DNA of 64,000 nt, from assembly GCF_024166365.1 (NCBI RefSeq), contig NC_064820.1, positions 58,629,501 to 58,693,500 on the forward strand, written 5' to 3'. This stretch comes from Elephas maximus indicus (taxonomy: Eukaryota > Chordata > Mammalia > Proboscidea > Elephantidae). Position 1 is the stretch's first letter. Every line of letters begins with the position of its first letter. Below the pieces are notes generated by a model. That model had not been told where the DNA came from and did no database searches. It saw only the letters and a program-made list of their open reading frames with translations. Made by a program: the position numbers and the translations under genes. Positions 44,501 through 56,811 of the stretch are shown one piece after another.

Positions 44501-47500
44501 AGCCTAATAATCCTTGGGATGGCCATTGACACAGCTTCTGTAGGTTAAACTGCAGGACTGTCTCAGAAGGTCCAACAAGAGTGGGATTTTCATTCAGGTG
44601 TCTAAGGTCTACATGAAGTAAAAACAGGAAAAAATGCTTTCACCCATGCTTCCTCTCCACCTGGGAGAATTGTGGCTGGCCTTAGAAACACAACTTTATG
44701 TAGAGCTCTTTGGGTGAGTACTGACCTGAATTGCTTTTTTCTATTTAACAGATTTCTGTGCTAAAATCATTGGAGGAAATGAAGTGCATCCTCATTCAAG
44801 ACCCTACATGGTCTTCCTTAATGGAACAAAAATCTGTGGTGGGGCTTTGATTGCAAAAGACTGGGTGTTGACTGCAGCTCACTGTCCCTGGTAAGAGCTT
44901 TGGTTTTAAAAAATATTTGTGTATATATTCTAATTTTTGGTGATATTAATAAAAAGAGATAGGAATCAACTCGATGGCACTGGGTTTATTTATCCCACTA
45001 AAACCACAGGAGGCTCATGTGTATTTTCACATCCCTTAAATCTCTGGGACTTTGCCCTACTCCCAAAGTGAACCAAAAACCCATTGCCACCGTGTTGATT
45101 CCAAATCATGGTGATCCCAAGTGTTAAGAGTAGAACTGTTCCATAGGTTTTCTTGGTTATAATCTTTACAGAAGTAGATTGACAAGACTTTCTTCCTTGG
45201 TGCCACTGAGTTGGTTTGAACTCCCAACCTTTAGGTTAGCAGTTGAGCACAAACCTTTTCCCTTAACTCGGCAGGGAGTTAAGCTCAGACTCTGTCCCAA
45301 AGAGGCCAGTGAGGAAGCAGCATCTACAACTCTTTCTGTTTGTCTCCGCGAGAGCCTCTGTATAGGTGCTGTGAGGTTTTGCTTCTGGTCATGACTGCGT
45401 GACCCATAGAATTCACCACATCATGGTAGGCAAAGACTTCCAGTGCCCCCTCAGAGGCCTGGGCACAACTGTCAAGTTGCTTGTTTGGAATGCCTTCCTA
45501 TCCCCTTAGGAAGTATCTCTTACTCCTTCAGCTATTTGTTAAGCCCTGTCAACCATTCCCTTCGGCTCTCTTCCAGACCTGGTCTTTTCTCCACCCATAT
45601 TGGATGGCCCAGGATTAGAATCAAACCTCTAATCCTAGGCCATCCAATATCATAGCCAACAGCCACATGTGACTATATAAATGTAAACGAATTAAAGTTA
45701 AATAAAACTACAAATTTAGCTCCTCAGTCATCCTAATGCCATTTCAAGTGCTCAGTAGCCATGTGTGGCAAGTGGCTGCCATGGTGGACAGTGCAGATTT
45801 ATAGAATATTTCATCACCAAAGTATGCCCTACTGGAAAGCACTGTTCTAAAGTCTTAAGCGAGACTGAACTCAGCTGATGCTCTGGAAAAACAGAGCGTG
45901 AATAGTTGGTTGATGCATTTCATACTAGGATGTGAAAGATGATAGCTTTAATTCTTCCCTGGTTTCCAAGAAACCCTGGTGGTGCAGTGGTTAAGTGCTA
46001 CGGCTGCTAACCAAGGGGTCAGCAGTTTGAATCTGCCAGGCACTCCTTGGAAACTCTATCGGGCAGTTTTACTCTGTCCTGTAGGGTTGCTATGAGTTGG
46101 AAACGACTCAACAGCAGTGGGTTTGGTTTAGTTTGGGTTTTTAATTTTCCCAGAGAGTATTTTGATTTTGTCTACCAAAATGAACCATTAGCATGGAATA
46201 AGATAAGGGGAAACTCCTGGGTCCCTACTTCAGGCCACCATCCCCCCAACATACATGACCTCAAGGCCATGCAACTAGAGTCTTTACTGGGCAGTCTCCT
46301 TCTGAAAGTTTTCCCTTTTAAGGTTAAGTTTGTTGCTCTCTTCCAACAATCCCTTTGGTCCATTACTCTACAAATATCATGCGTTCCCAGGTGTCTTTTT
46401 CTTCTGTCTCCAGACCACTGAGACCTTTGTTTTCCAGTAATCTGTAGCATAATTCTCTATCGCAGCCCGAAAACCCCAACAGAGACTCGAAAGACTTGGC
46501 TTAGCTACAATGGAGTTCAATTGTTTTTCAATGAACTTAGCTTGGTTTATTGTAAATAAACTGGTAATAATGATAAAATTTGTAAGCATCTTACTCTTTT
46601 ATTCTTTAAAGCACATAGTTTTTGTTTTTTCTGAGCTACAAACAATTAACTTCACAACAATCGATCAGCACATAATATGTTCATCCCCCGGTTAAAACAG
46701 TAAGCTCAGCTAAGTGGTGCTGTATCTGTTTCAGTCCTTCTCAAGTCATTCTTGGAGCTCACACAATAAGAAAGAATGAGCCAGAAAAACAAATAATGTC
46801 CTGTAAGAAAGAGATTCCGTATCCCTGCTATGACCGGAAAACATATAAGGATGATCTTAAACTTCTACAGGTATGTACCTTTTGATTGTCTTCTTAAAAA
46901 CCAAGGATCTCCTACAATCTCACCACCTAAATGGAAATTTTCCTTGGTGCCCCTATCAGCTACAGACTCAAATAATGGGATCCCTGAGGGTGGGGCTAGA
47001 ATGTAAGTAGAAATGTGGATATTTTATTTATTTCATTCTCTTTATTCTTGTCTCCCAACAGCTGAACAAAAATGCAACACTTAATAAAAACGTGGCAATC
47101 CTTCCCCTACCTAAAAATGGGGAGGATGTGGAGGCAGGAACAGTGTGTCGAGTTGCAGGGTGGGGGAGGACTCAGAATAATTCTCCTCAGTCTTCAGATA
47201 CCCTAAGAGAAGTCAATATCACTGTCATAAGCAGAAAAATCTGCAATGATGAAAAGCCCTATAAATATAAGGCTGTGATTGGACTGAATATGATTTGTGC
47301 CGGAGACCCCCGAGGTAGAAAAGACACATGTAATGTAAGTAAAAGAAGATCTGATATTTTAGCTGCTGTAGGACTGAGTCATGCAGACACAGAAAACATA
47401 ATGTAATGCTTTGCCTTATCATGGTGTTGGCTTATACAGGGTCCTAGTGCTTTTTGAAAGAGTTATTGATAAAACCCCAGTCAAATAACTTAATATCCTC

Positions 47501-50005
47501 CGCTCAAGTGAATTGTTCATCAAAAATAAAAAGTTCACTGCTAATGTGTGGGTTGACCCACTACATCTTCTAGATTTTATACTAGAAACCACTGTTTTAG
47601 TTATCTAGTGCTGCTATAACAGAAATACAAGTGGATGGCTTCAACAAACAGAAGTTTATTCTTTTTTTTTTTAGTCCAGGAAGCTAGAAGTTTGAATGCA
47701 GGGTGCCAGCTCCAGGTGAAAGCTTTCTCTCTTTGTCAGCTCTGGGTGAAGGTCCTTGTCATCGATCTTCCAAGGAGCTTCTCAGTGCAGGGACCCTGGG
47801 TCCAAAGGACCCACTATTCTCCTGGCTCATGTTTCTTGGTGGTATGAGGTCCGCATGTCTATCTTTTATATCTCAAAAGAGCTTGGTTTAAGACACAACC
47901 TAATCTTGTAGATTGAGTCCTGCCTCATTAACATAAAAAAAAATTTAAAAATTAACATAGCTGCCTCTAATCCTGCCTTATTAACATGAAAGGTAGGATT
48001 TACAACATATAGGATAATCACATCAGATGACAAAATGGTAGACAATCACACAATACTGGGAATCATGGCCTAGCCAAGTTGACACATATTTTGGGGGGAC
48101 ACAATTCAATCCATGACACCACTGAGAAGCAGTGTTTCTCTTTTTTTCTCATTTTTCTTATTAACATATATAGATCTAAACATGAAGATATGTAAGACTC
48201 AGGAGAACTAAAGTCAGGGCTCCTATAAGGCCTTCAGTGCCCTTTTTTCTATCCAAATCCCCCACCCCCTATCAAATTTCTCCCCTGCTTAACCAGGGCA
48301 AGTCTGAAATGCTTGTCATCCCAAGCCAGGCTGAGAATCTGGAGCTGGATCCCATAGGTTTCCAGAGTCAAGCTTAACCCCCAAAAAACAACTTTCAGGG
48401 ATGACCCACTCCATAGAATGTGCAAGCTTCCATATGAGTCCCCTGAAGAAGAGTGGGTAGGGACCTGCTTAAAGGCAGGAGTAGAAAAAATACTTTACAC
48501 TGTTTTAAGCTATGAGTACTGGCATCTGATTTTTCACCCCTCTGGAGGACGATTTACAGCCTCTCCTGAAGAGAAGGGGTATGCAATGTGCATGGCTAGG
48601 AAGTTATCAGAGATTGAGGTCCTTCAGGATCAAGTCTTAGCAAATCCCAAGTAAAGAGGGAGTCTGACTTCAGCACTCTCCCACTTTCTCTTCTTTGCCA
48701 TCCCTTCTACTCCTCCACCACTCCGGGCAACTAGGAATGCAGAAGCTTCATGTTCTTGGAACCACATGCAACATCTTAAGGCCACAGCAGCATCCCACAA
48801 TGCTGGTCCCTCTCCTGCCAGCCACTTCTCTACCATCAAAGCTTAGCAATCCTTTTCCTTTCTCTCAATGCCCAAGACTCCTTGGAATTGGCTGTTGATG
48901 AATTAAACCTAAAGGACTAATTCTGAAAATCCAAGGCACTCTAACAGGCAAGGGAAATACGCTTGTCCAGGGAGGACCCAGATTCTCACATGGTCCCTTA
49001 CTTCATACACTCATAAGGCCAACTTTTGTGTGAAAGAGAAGGATCATTGGTGTCTTCCCACTGGTAAGGTGGAATTGGGTCCCTCAGAGACTTGCATTTG
49101 AAGAGTTCTACATACATGCCTCTCCAGGGGCCTTCTAATATTGATAGTCTTCCCTGAAGCCATACAGAAGACTCTAGACTTCAAACTCATTTAAATATGC
49201 TGATTCTAGAGTTCCAGGAGGGAATACAAGGTCACACACTGGATGACCCAGTCAGCAACTTACCCCTAGCCAACACCTCAGTCCTATGAACTCAGTGAGA
49301 GCCTAAGTGTAACCCCTGGTTTCCTGGAGCCTCCATCTAACACCAGAGGCTCAGAGGCGATCTGGGGGAGCAATTTCTATCTACTTGAGATAGGTGAAGG
49401 GGAGGGAAAGGTTGCTTTGGTTTTGTTTCTTTGGGAGAAGGGAAGACAATTATCTGCTGGAGGAGCCAGAAAACAGTTTCATGGTTTTCGCCCTTTGCCT
49501 CAACATCCCATCTGCATTTGACTATTTTATCCTTTGAGTTATTAAGCATTTAACAGGAGTGTTTTCTTTCTGAAAGCAGGGGATCAGATAATCAGTCTCC
49601 AAATTAACTGACACCATAAGCTAGAGTAGAAGTCTCATTTCAATTTTCACTGGTTCATAAATCAACTGAGTGAGCCAATTAAAAATAATAAAATCTTTCC
49701 AAACATTTCGGTTTTTTTAAGCACTCATTTTCACTTCACTCAAGATTGGTCTTAACTCCATATTGAATGACATAGAATTTCTTTCATTTCATGAATGGTC
49801 ATGTTCCACACTGATCCCTACCACCCTTCTTGTTTTCCCATAGGGAGATTCTGGAAGCCCTTTGATATGTGAAGGTATTTTCAGAGGCATCACTTCCTTT
49901 GGCCTTTCAAAGAAATGCGGAGACCCTCGAGGACCTGGCGTCTATACACTTCTCTCAGAGAAATACCTCACATGGATAACTGAGACAATCAAGGGGACAG
50001 CTTAG
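41483..50005 (+). CDS. GZMA: Granzyme A, copy 2 (remodelled active-site loops; 5 exons)
   Basis: Exons 41483-41552, 44752-44890, 46735-46870, 47062-47334 and 49844-50005 give 780 nt, 259 aa. IIGGNE, His57, Asp102, Ser195 (GDSGSP), Asp189 and Cys93 are intact, so a tryptic serine protease is expected. Against copy 1 there are 25 codon differences, every one a replacement. The 37-loop is NGTK instead of KGKK; the 99-loop is DRKTYKDD instead of DPETREGD (Arg99 to Tyr); K131E, P132A, D164S; KPYKYKAV instead of [15 protein letters not shown] instead of NARGGKD; and two Lys to Glu in the C-terminal helix. Two N-glycosylation sequons (NGT, NAT) are new. Most changes look derived in this copy when compared with human GZMA from memory. 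Substrate preference has probably shifted (inference). Confidence 0.95.
42468..43179 (+). pseudogene. RPS3A: RPS3A processed pseudogene in GZMA copy 2 intron 1, 3'-deleted
   Basis: Duplicate of 23327-24199, ATG at 42494, with the same early stop and frameshifts. It ends at FELGKLME, where about 330 bp (C terminus, A tail and following intron) are deleted; the join reads ATGGAGTTTTCCACTG. The deletion happened after the duplication, or was lost from one unit only. Confidence 0.9.
43262..43420. mobile_element. MER5-type remnant (unit 2)
   Basis: Duplicate of 24448-24600, lying just right of the unit-2 deletion. Confidence 0.65.
43420..44751. other. GZMA copy 2 intron 1, right part
   Basis: Counterpart of 24600-25938; no feature recognised. 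Confidence 0.4.
44752..44890 (+). CDS. GZMA: GZMA copy 2 exon 2 (37-loop change, His57)
   Basis: Only two differences from copy 1 in 139 nt, both in the 37-loop: Lys to Asn and Lys to Thr, creating the sequon NGT. TAAHC is intact. Confidence 0.95.
45074..46142. repeat. Unit 2 intron 2 repeats: AfroSINEs, hairpin, MER-like element
   Basis: 45074-45262 AfroSINE (-), 45597-45650 inverted repeat with 23-nt arms, about 45655-45842 MER-like remnant, 45969-46142 AfroSINE (+). The order is the same as in unit 1. Confidence 0.75.
46735..46870 (+). CDS. GZMA: GZMA copy 2 exon 3 (99-loop rewritten)
   Basis: Twelve differences in 136 nt, in nine codons: S-R, R-K, V-I, L-P, P-R, E-K, R-Y, E-K, G-D. The catalytic Asp102 that ends the changed run is kept. 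Confidence 0.95.
47062..47334 (+). CDS. GZMA: GZMA copy 2 exon 4
   Basis: Fifteen differences in 273 nt, in twelve codons, all replacements (K-N making NAT, H-P, K-E, P-A, D-S, H-P, N-K, P-A, M-V, N-D, A-P, G-R). Three of the codons carry two changes each. Confidence 0.95.
47593..48118 (+). mobile_element. MaLR-type solo LTR in GZMA copy 2 intron 4
   Basis: Duplicate of the LTR at 28812-29322, with some small length differences. A solo LTR fossil. Confidence 0.7.
48120..49843. other. GZMA copy 2 intron 4, right part
   Basis: Counterpart of 29330-31047; nothing coding recognised. Confidence 0.4.
49844..50005 (+). CDS. GZMA: GZMA copy 2 exon 5 (Ser195)
   Basis: [20 protein letters not shown] intact. 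Two differences from copy 1, both Lys to Glu, in SEKYLTW and ITETIKGTA. Confidence 0.95.
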   Translation, partial: GDSGSPLICEGIFRGITSFGLSKKCGDPRGPGVYTLLSEKYLTWITETIKGTA

Positions 50006-51097
50006 ATAACTGTATCTCATTTGCTGTCATTTCTTTACTTTACTATAAATAAATAAAATCAATTCGTTTGGCTATATCCACTTCTCTCCTGTAACTTTAG
50101 TAAGCAAATCTCCACTTGCAAAGTGAAGCAGAATAATACAGCAAGCTCATGAATAATGCAAAGAAGAGATTAGGGGACCAATGTCACCAGTGTCATCCAT
50201 GTGTCAACTAACATGGGAATTTTGCCCAAATTATTCATTTCACTTTCTCAGTGGGAGTCAGCAGATGTGACATTAAAATCAGGCCTGTCCAGCAACATGT
50301 ACAGTGAAGGGCTCTGCAATTCTACAGGAAACAGAAACAACCCATCTGGAGCATTTGGGTTGAAAGAAAATAAGTCTGCCCTTCAAAGCCCATTGTTCTG
50401 TGTCAACCCCTGCTGCTCATATTTATATCCAAGAACATGAGTTAATGGGAGAAATAGAAATGCTTTACAGTATTTCCCAAAGACAGGTGAGGAATAGAAA
50501 TCAAAATTCTGAAGAATACAAATAAAACAGTTGGCCAGCCAAGAAAATCATACACCAAAAAGTCAGTCTCCTATATTGTACATAAGCCTTGGATTTTCCA
50601 GGTGATTTCTTGGTTCTCCATGTCCCTGAGCCTGGATAGGTTCAATCAACACGTGGTTACAGTGGCTGCCATCCCACAGTAAGGAGTCTAAGTGCTGAAT
50701 TGTGACCAGAAAGGTTTCTTTGGAAAAATCCCTACAGAGCTTATTCAGCATTTTGAACTTAGTGGATAATCATCAATGCAGCAGCCACTTCAAGGTGTCA
50801 CTGTGTGAACTGATTCCTTCAATTTCCATCAGCTCTTTTAGAACACAAATGTATATATTGTCCCAAATGAAGAGCATACAGCAATGCTGTGAGAAAAAGA
50901 CATTTTCTTTAAACAAAGAAAGAAGCATGGCTTAAAGACTGATCAAAATACCAGCATACTGGTTTTCAACTATGCCCGTCCATTAGACTTACCAGGCTCT
51001 TTAAAATTACCAAGACCTAGGCCCCACCTCTAGAGATTCTTTTTAATTGGTGTTCAGTACAACCAGGCAGCAGTATTCTTTAATAAGCTTCCTAATA
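50006..51097. other. 3' flank of GZMA copy 2
   Basis: Tandem AATAAA signals at about 50048-50057, then the counterpart of 31262-32305. No other gene seen. Confidence 0.45.
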
Positions 51098-52040
51098 ACG
51101 CTAACCAAAAGGTTGGCAGTTGGAATCCACCAGCTGCTCCTTGGAAACCCTATGGGGCAGTTCTGCTCTGTCCTGTAGCGTCGCTGTGAGTCAGAGTCGA
51201 CTTGATGGCAAACAGGTTTGGTTTGGGTGATGATTCTACTGTGATTCCCTGCATTAGAAAATAAGGTCTGGCGCTCATATTTAAAAGAGAGGCTAAGAAG
51301 AGCGTGACTGGGATGATTTCTGGTTTTTCTTTTTTTCTTTTTCTATAACCCCTAATTCCAAGTTAGGATTTTAACTTGAATAGAAGGATGGCATATTCCC
51401 TGTTGGCAATGCTTATTACAGATTTTGAACTCCACTTAAAAATCAGTGGTATGCGTTCCTCATACATTGCTGATAGGAGTGTAAATTGGAACAACCTCTT
51501 TTGAAAGCTGGCAGTATATACACACATCCCATGGTCTGGGAGTTACACTCTTGGCTATATACCAAACAAAAATGGTTGTTTTTGTCCACCAAATACACGT
51601 TCAAGAATGTGCATAGCAGCTTTATTCCTAAAAGTCAAAATTGGAAATAGCTCAAATATCCATCCACAATAAAATGGGTAAGGAATTGTTGTACATTCAT
51701 ACAATGGAATACTACAGAGCAATGAAAAAGAACAACATGAATTAATCTTTCAAACTTAATGTTGAATGAAGGAAGCCAGGAACAAAAGAATATATATACT
51801 GTATGATTTCATTTATATGAAGGTCAGCATTAGACAAAATTAATCCATGGAGACAGAGGTCAGAAAGTGGAAGGATGTTGACTGGGAGGGGGCACAAGGG
51901 AGCCTTTTAGGTACCAGAAATTGTTTATATCAGAATGTGGATGCTGGTGACAGTTATCCATTCATAAATAAAAATTCATCAAACTATACATGTAAGACTC
52001 ATGTGCTTTATTACATGTGAATTATTACATAACAAAAAAA
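51098..52040 (+). repeat. AfroSINE fragment and L1 3' end (unit 2)
   Basis: Duplicates of 32308-32440 and 32655-33250, differing at only a handful of positions. Confidence 0.75.
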
Positions 52041-52044
52041 AATT

Positions 52045-53315
52045 TAATTACAAAACTTAAAAATCAGTTTGACAAAGAATTCTGTTTTTTTGTATTATCT
52101 GGAAGTTCACTTGTTTCTTCTCTAAAACTATATCCCAGACTTCGCACCAAAACTAAAAGCAAGTGAAAGATATATTGCTCTCTTTTTAATGAAAGCTTCT
52201 TGTTCACACACCCGTATTAATTGAGAGCATTAATTGGTCTTTGGTCACAATATGGTGTCATGAAAATGAGAAGATACAGGTGCCCACAGAGTGGTGGGGT
52301 ATAGAGGAAGTAGCCTAATCATCCAGCTTCCTGCTAAACATTTTCTTACAGTTTATACCTGGCTAATTAAGAAGATCAAATTTAAAAGCATTAGCTTAAA
52401 GAAGAGTGTACACTGCAGGAACGCATCACATTTGTAGCTTTTGGTGGCCTGAAAGTTTCTAAGAATTACTAGAACTATCAAGCAGATTTTCTATGTTAAA
52501 AAAATAAGGAAAGGCAAGGAAGAGAATGTGTTGACAAATGAACAGGGATTTGGACCTTGTATATCCAATTTGATTTTTCAATTAGCAAGGTTTTTGTTTT
52601 ATGGATTTTTTTTCTTTTCCTTTTTTTGCAGAGTATGGGGGTGGCGTTATATTGGTAAAAGACATTGTTTTATGACAAGACAAACAAATCAATATTTGCT
52701 ATCTAAAAAAAAGCATATGCAAAACATCCCAAGGAGCACCAAAAAAGTATAAGGTGTGCTCACTCAGCTCCATGAGATCCCAATCTAATTGTTCATGGAA
52801 GAAATAAGTGTGTTAACCCTAAAATAATCAAATAATTACTATTTACATAGTAATAAAAGATCTCAAAAACAATTACAGTAGTATATTAATATCAAATAGG
52901 TGAAACCGACTAATGCTGAGAATCCAAACCCAGGTGACATAATTTCAAAACACTTCTTGGAGAGGTTAGGACTTGCTCAGATGTGCAAGGAAGAGGGGGA
53001 GAGGAGCAGGAATTCCAGGCCAGAAGAAAAACTCCAACAAAGGTACCAAAGCAGGAAGTCACAAGATGTAGATAAGCGTTAATGTAGGAGATGGGTGGGA
53101 AATAATATTAAGATGACAGAACAGTGGGAAAATGGAGTTTGAAGAAACCTTATTGAAGTTCCAAATTGACTAAATTCAAGTTCTTATTCTTGCAGGTATT
53201 GGGATGCACTCAAGGTCACAGAGTTTCTCACAGAGCCAGGGCAAGGACATCAAGTCCCCTAATTTCAGATCCTGGACTCAGGACACAAGGTGGAGTCCAA
53301 GGGGTTTAGGTAATA
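52045..53315. other. 3' intergenic region of unit 2
   Basis: Near-identical counterpart of 33255-34525; no gene recognised. Confidence 0.4.
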
Positions 53316-53318
53316 GTG

Positions 53319-53476
53319 GGAGCCCTGATGGCTCAGTGGTTAAGAGTTCGGCTGCTAACCATAAAAGGTCTGCAGTTCAAATCCACCAGCCGTTCCTTGG
53401 AAACACTATGGGGCAGCTCTACTCTGTCCTACGGGGTCGCTAAGAGTCAGAATCAACTCGACAGCAACGGGTTTTG
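53319..53476 (+). repeat. AfroSINE (unit 2)
   Basis: Duplicate of 34529-34686. Confidence 0.9.
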
Positions 53477-53768
53477 GGAGTTTATGAGCAGAAGACTGAT
53501 GGGATCAGCACAGTGCAATCAGAAGTTGAACCTGGCAGTGGTGTAGAAACGAAGAAGACTAAACCAAGACTAAAGAACCAGTCAGAAACAAATTACACCA
53601 GACCAGTCATCAGGTATTCGGAAATGACCAGGATGTGGCACAAGGAAAGACAGCAAGGGGTGAACTGAGGAAACATTGGAACAGGATAATCCAGAGGCTC
53701 CCAAGTGACCAAATGGCCAGGATAAGGATGGAACCATTAAGAGGAAAAAGAGTCTTAGAGAAGAGCTC

Positions 53769-56756
53769 TCCCACTCATCTGTCAGTTTATTGTACTGTGG
53801 GGGCTTGTGTGTTGCTGAGATGCTGGAAGCTATGCCACTGGTATTCAAACACCTGCATGGTCACCCATGTAGGACAGGTTTCAGCTGAGCTTCCAGACTA
53901 AGACAGACTAGGAAGAAGGACCTGGTGGTCTACTTCTGAAAAGAATTAGTCAGTGAACATCCTATGAATAGCAGCAGAACATTGTCTAATATAGTGCCAG
54001 AAGATGACCCCTTCAGGTTGGAAAGCACTCAAAATACGACTGGGGAAGAGCTGCCTCCTCAAAATAGAGTCGACCTTAATGACACGGATGGAGTCAAGCT
54101 TTCAGGACCTTCACTTGCTCATGTGGTATGACTCAAAATGAGAAGAAACAGCTACAAAAATCCATTAATAATCAGAACCTGGAATGTAGGAAGTATGAAT
54201 CTAGGAAAATTGGAAATCATCAAAAATGGAATAGAACACATAAAGATCAATATCCTAGGCATTAGAAAGCTGAAATGGCCCGGTAGTGGCCATTTTGAAT
54301 AGGGTAATCATATGGTCTACTATGCCAGGAATGACAAAGAGGAATGGTATTGTATTTATCATCAAAAAGAACATTTCGAGATGTATCCTAAAGTATAATG
54401 CTGTCAGTGATAGGACAATAAGCATATGCCCATAAGGAAGAGCAGTTAGTACGACTATTATTCAAATTTACCCACCAACCACTAAGGTCAAAGATGAAGA
54501 AGTTGAAGATTTTTATCAACTTCTGCAGTCTGAAATGGATCAAACATGCAATCAGATGCATCAATGATTACTGGTGATTAGAATTACCCCCTGTGTCTTG
54601 GAAACTCTGATGGCATAGTGGTTAAGTGCCACAGCTGCTAACCAAAGGGTCGGCAGTTCAAATCCACCAGGTGCTCCTTGGAAACTCCATGGGGCAGTTT
54701 TACTCTGTCCTATAGGGTCGCTATGAGTCGGAATCGACTCGACGGCACTGGGTTTTTTTTGTTGTTGTTTGGGTGATTGAAATGCAAAAATTGGAAACAG
54801 AGAAGAAGGACCATAGTTGGAAAATATGGCCTTGGTAATACAAATGATGCTGGAGATCTCATGATAGAATTTTTGAAGACCAATGACTTCTTCATTGCAA
54901 ACACTTTTTTCACCAACATACATGGCAGCTATACACGTGGACCTCGACAGATGGAACACGCAGGAATCAAATCGACTACATCTGTGAAAAGAGACAATGG
55001 AAAAGCTCAATATCATCAGTCAGAACAAGGCCAGGGCTGACTGCAGAACAGACCATCAATTGCTCCTATGGAAGTTCAAGTTGAAACTGAAGAAAATTAG
55101 AACAAGTCCATGAGAACCAAAGTATGACTTTGAATATATCCCACCTGAATTTAGAAATCATTAGCACTGAACACTAATGACTGAAGACCAGATGAGTTGT
55201 GCAAGGACATCATACATAAAGAAAGCAAGAGGTCATTAAAAAGACAGGAAAGAAAGAAAAGAGCAAAATGGATGTCAGCAGAGACTCTGAAGCTTGATCT
55301 GGAACATCCAGTAGCTAAAGCAAATGGAAGAAATGATGAAGTAAAAGAACTGAACAGAAGATTTCAAGGGGTGCCTTGAGAAGACAAAGTATTATAATGA
55401 TATGTGCAAAGAGCTGGAGATAGAAAACCAAAAGGGAAGAACACGCTTGGCAGCATTTCTCAAGCTGAAAGGACTGAAGAAAAAATTCAAGCCTCGAATT
55501 GCAATATTGAATGATTCTACTGGGAAAATATTAAATGGCTGCAGCAGTATATAGGTAGGGAACTGCCAGAAATTCAAGAGTTTCTGAAGAGGATATGAAA
55601 CAAGGGATATCATTGCTGATGTCAGATGGATCCTGACTGAAAGCAGAGAATCCCAGAAAGATGTTTACCTGTGTTTTATTGACTATGCAAAGGCAGTCAA
55701 CTGCGTGGATCACAACAAATATGGATAACATCGTGAAGAATGGAAATTACTGAACACTTAGTTGTGCTCATGAGGAACCTGTACATAGATCAAGAGCCAG
55801 TCCTTAGAACAGAACAAGGGACTACTATGTAGTTTAAAGTTAAGAAAGGTATGCATCAGGATTGTATCCTTTCACCATACCTACTCAATCTGTATGCTGA
55901 GCAAATAATCTGAGAAGCTGGACTATACGAAGAATGTGGCACCAGGATTGGAGAAAGACTCATCAACCTGCATTATGCAGATGACACAACTTTACTTGCT
56001 GAAAGTGAAAAGAACTTGAAGTACTCACTGACAAAGATCAAAAAACACAGCCTTCAGTATGGATTACACCTCAACAAAAAGAAAACAAAAATCCTCACAA
56101 CTGGACCAATAAGCAACATCATGATAAAAAGGGAAAAGATTGAAGTTGTCAAGGATTTCATTTTACTTGAACCCACAATTAACAGTCATGGAAGCAGCAG
56201 TCAAGAAATCAAAAGACACATTACATCCGTAAATTGGCTGCAAAAGACCCCTTTAAACTGTTGAAAAGCAAAGAAGTCACCTTGAAGACTAAGGTGTGCT
56301 TGACCCAAGGCATGATGTTTTCAATTGCTTCATATGCATGCGAAAGTTAGGTGATAAATAAGGAATACTGAAGAAGAATTGATGCCTTTGAATTGTGATG
56401 TTGGCAAAGAATACTGAATATACCGTGGACTGCCAAAAGAACAAACAAACGTGTCTTAAAAGAGGTGCAACCAGAATATTCCTTAGAAGCAAGGATGGTA
56501 AGACTATGTCTCACACACTTTGGACATGTTACCAGAAGGGATCAGTCCCTGGGGATGGGTATTATGCTTGGTAAATTAGAGGGTCAGTGAAAAGAGGAAG
56601 ACCCTCAACCAGATGGATTGACACAGTGGCTGCAACAATGGGTTCAACATACCAATGATTGTGATGATGGCGCAGGACTGGGCAGTGTTTCATTCCATTG
56701 TACATAGGGACACTATGAGTCAGAACTGACTCAACAGCACCTAACAACAACAACAA
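53769..56756 (+). mobile_element. RTE/BovB-type LINE, decayed, with AfroSINE inside
   Basis: Endonuclease-like 5' part, then reverse transcriptase including HYADDTTLLAESEKNLKYSL (about 55970-56030) and KKTKILTTGPISN. It ends CACTATGAGTCAGAACTGAC followed by ACAACAACAACA. An AfroSINE is inserted at 54599-54766. Many stops and frameshifts break the ORF; the longest clean stretch is about 150 codons or less. The left ~1.1 kb belongs to duplication unit 2; the right part occurs once. Confidence 0.88.
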
Positions 56757-56811
56757 TAGGAGAGCTGATTTTGAGAGGAAATAACATGCATTTAGCATAC
56801 TTCTTAGCATA

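Larger units (their letters stand above)
37959..54865 (+). repeat. Tandem segmental duplication, unit 2 (GZMA copy 2)
   Basis: Second copy of 18820-36077. It lacks about 330 bp that in unit 1 spans 24035-24370, and carries small indels and a variant poly-T after exon 4. Its RTE continues without the L1 sequence that ends unit 1. Confidence 0.95.

Noticed and set aside
18820-54865. Tandem units as an assembly artefact (two alleles placed in series)
   Set aside because: Not fully excluded, but 4% exon divergence with replacements only, a unique L1 junction and a 330-bp indel are unlike allelic variation.
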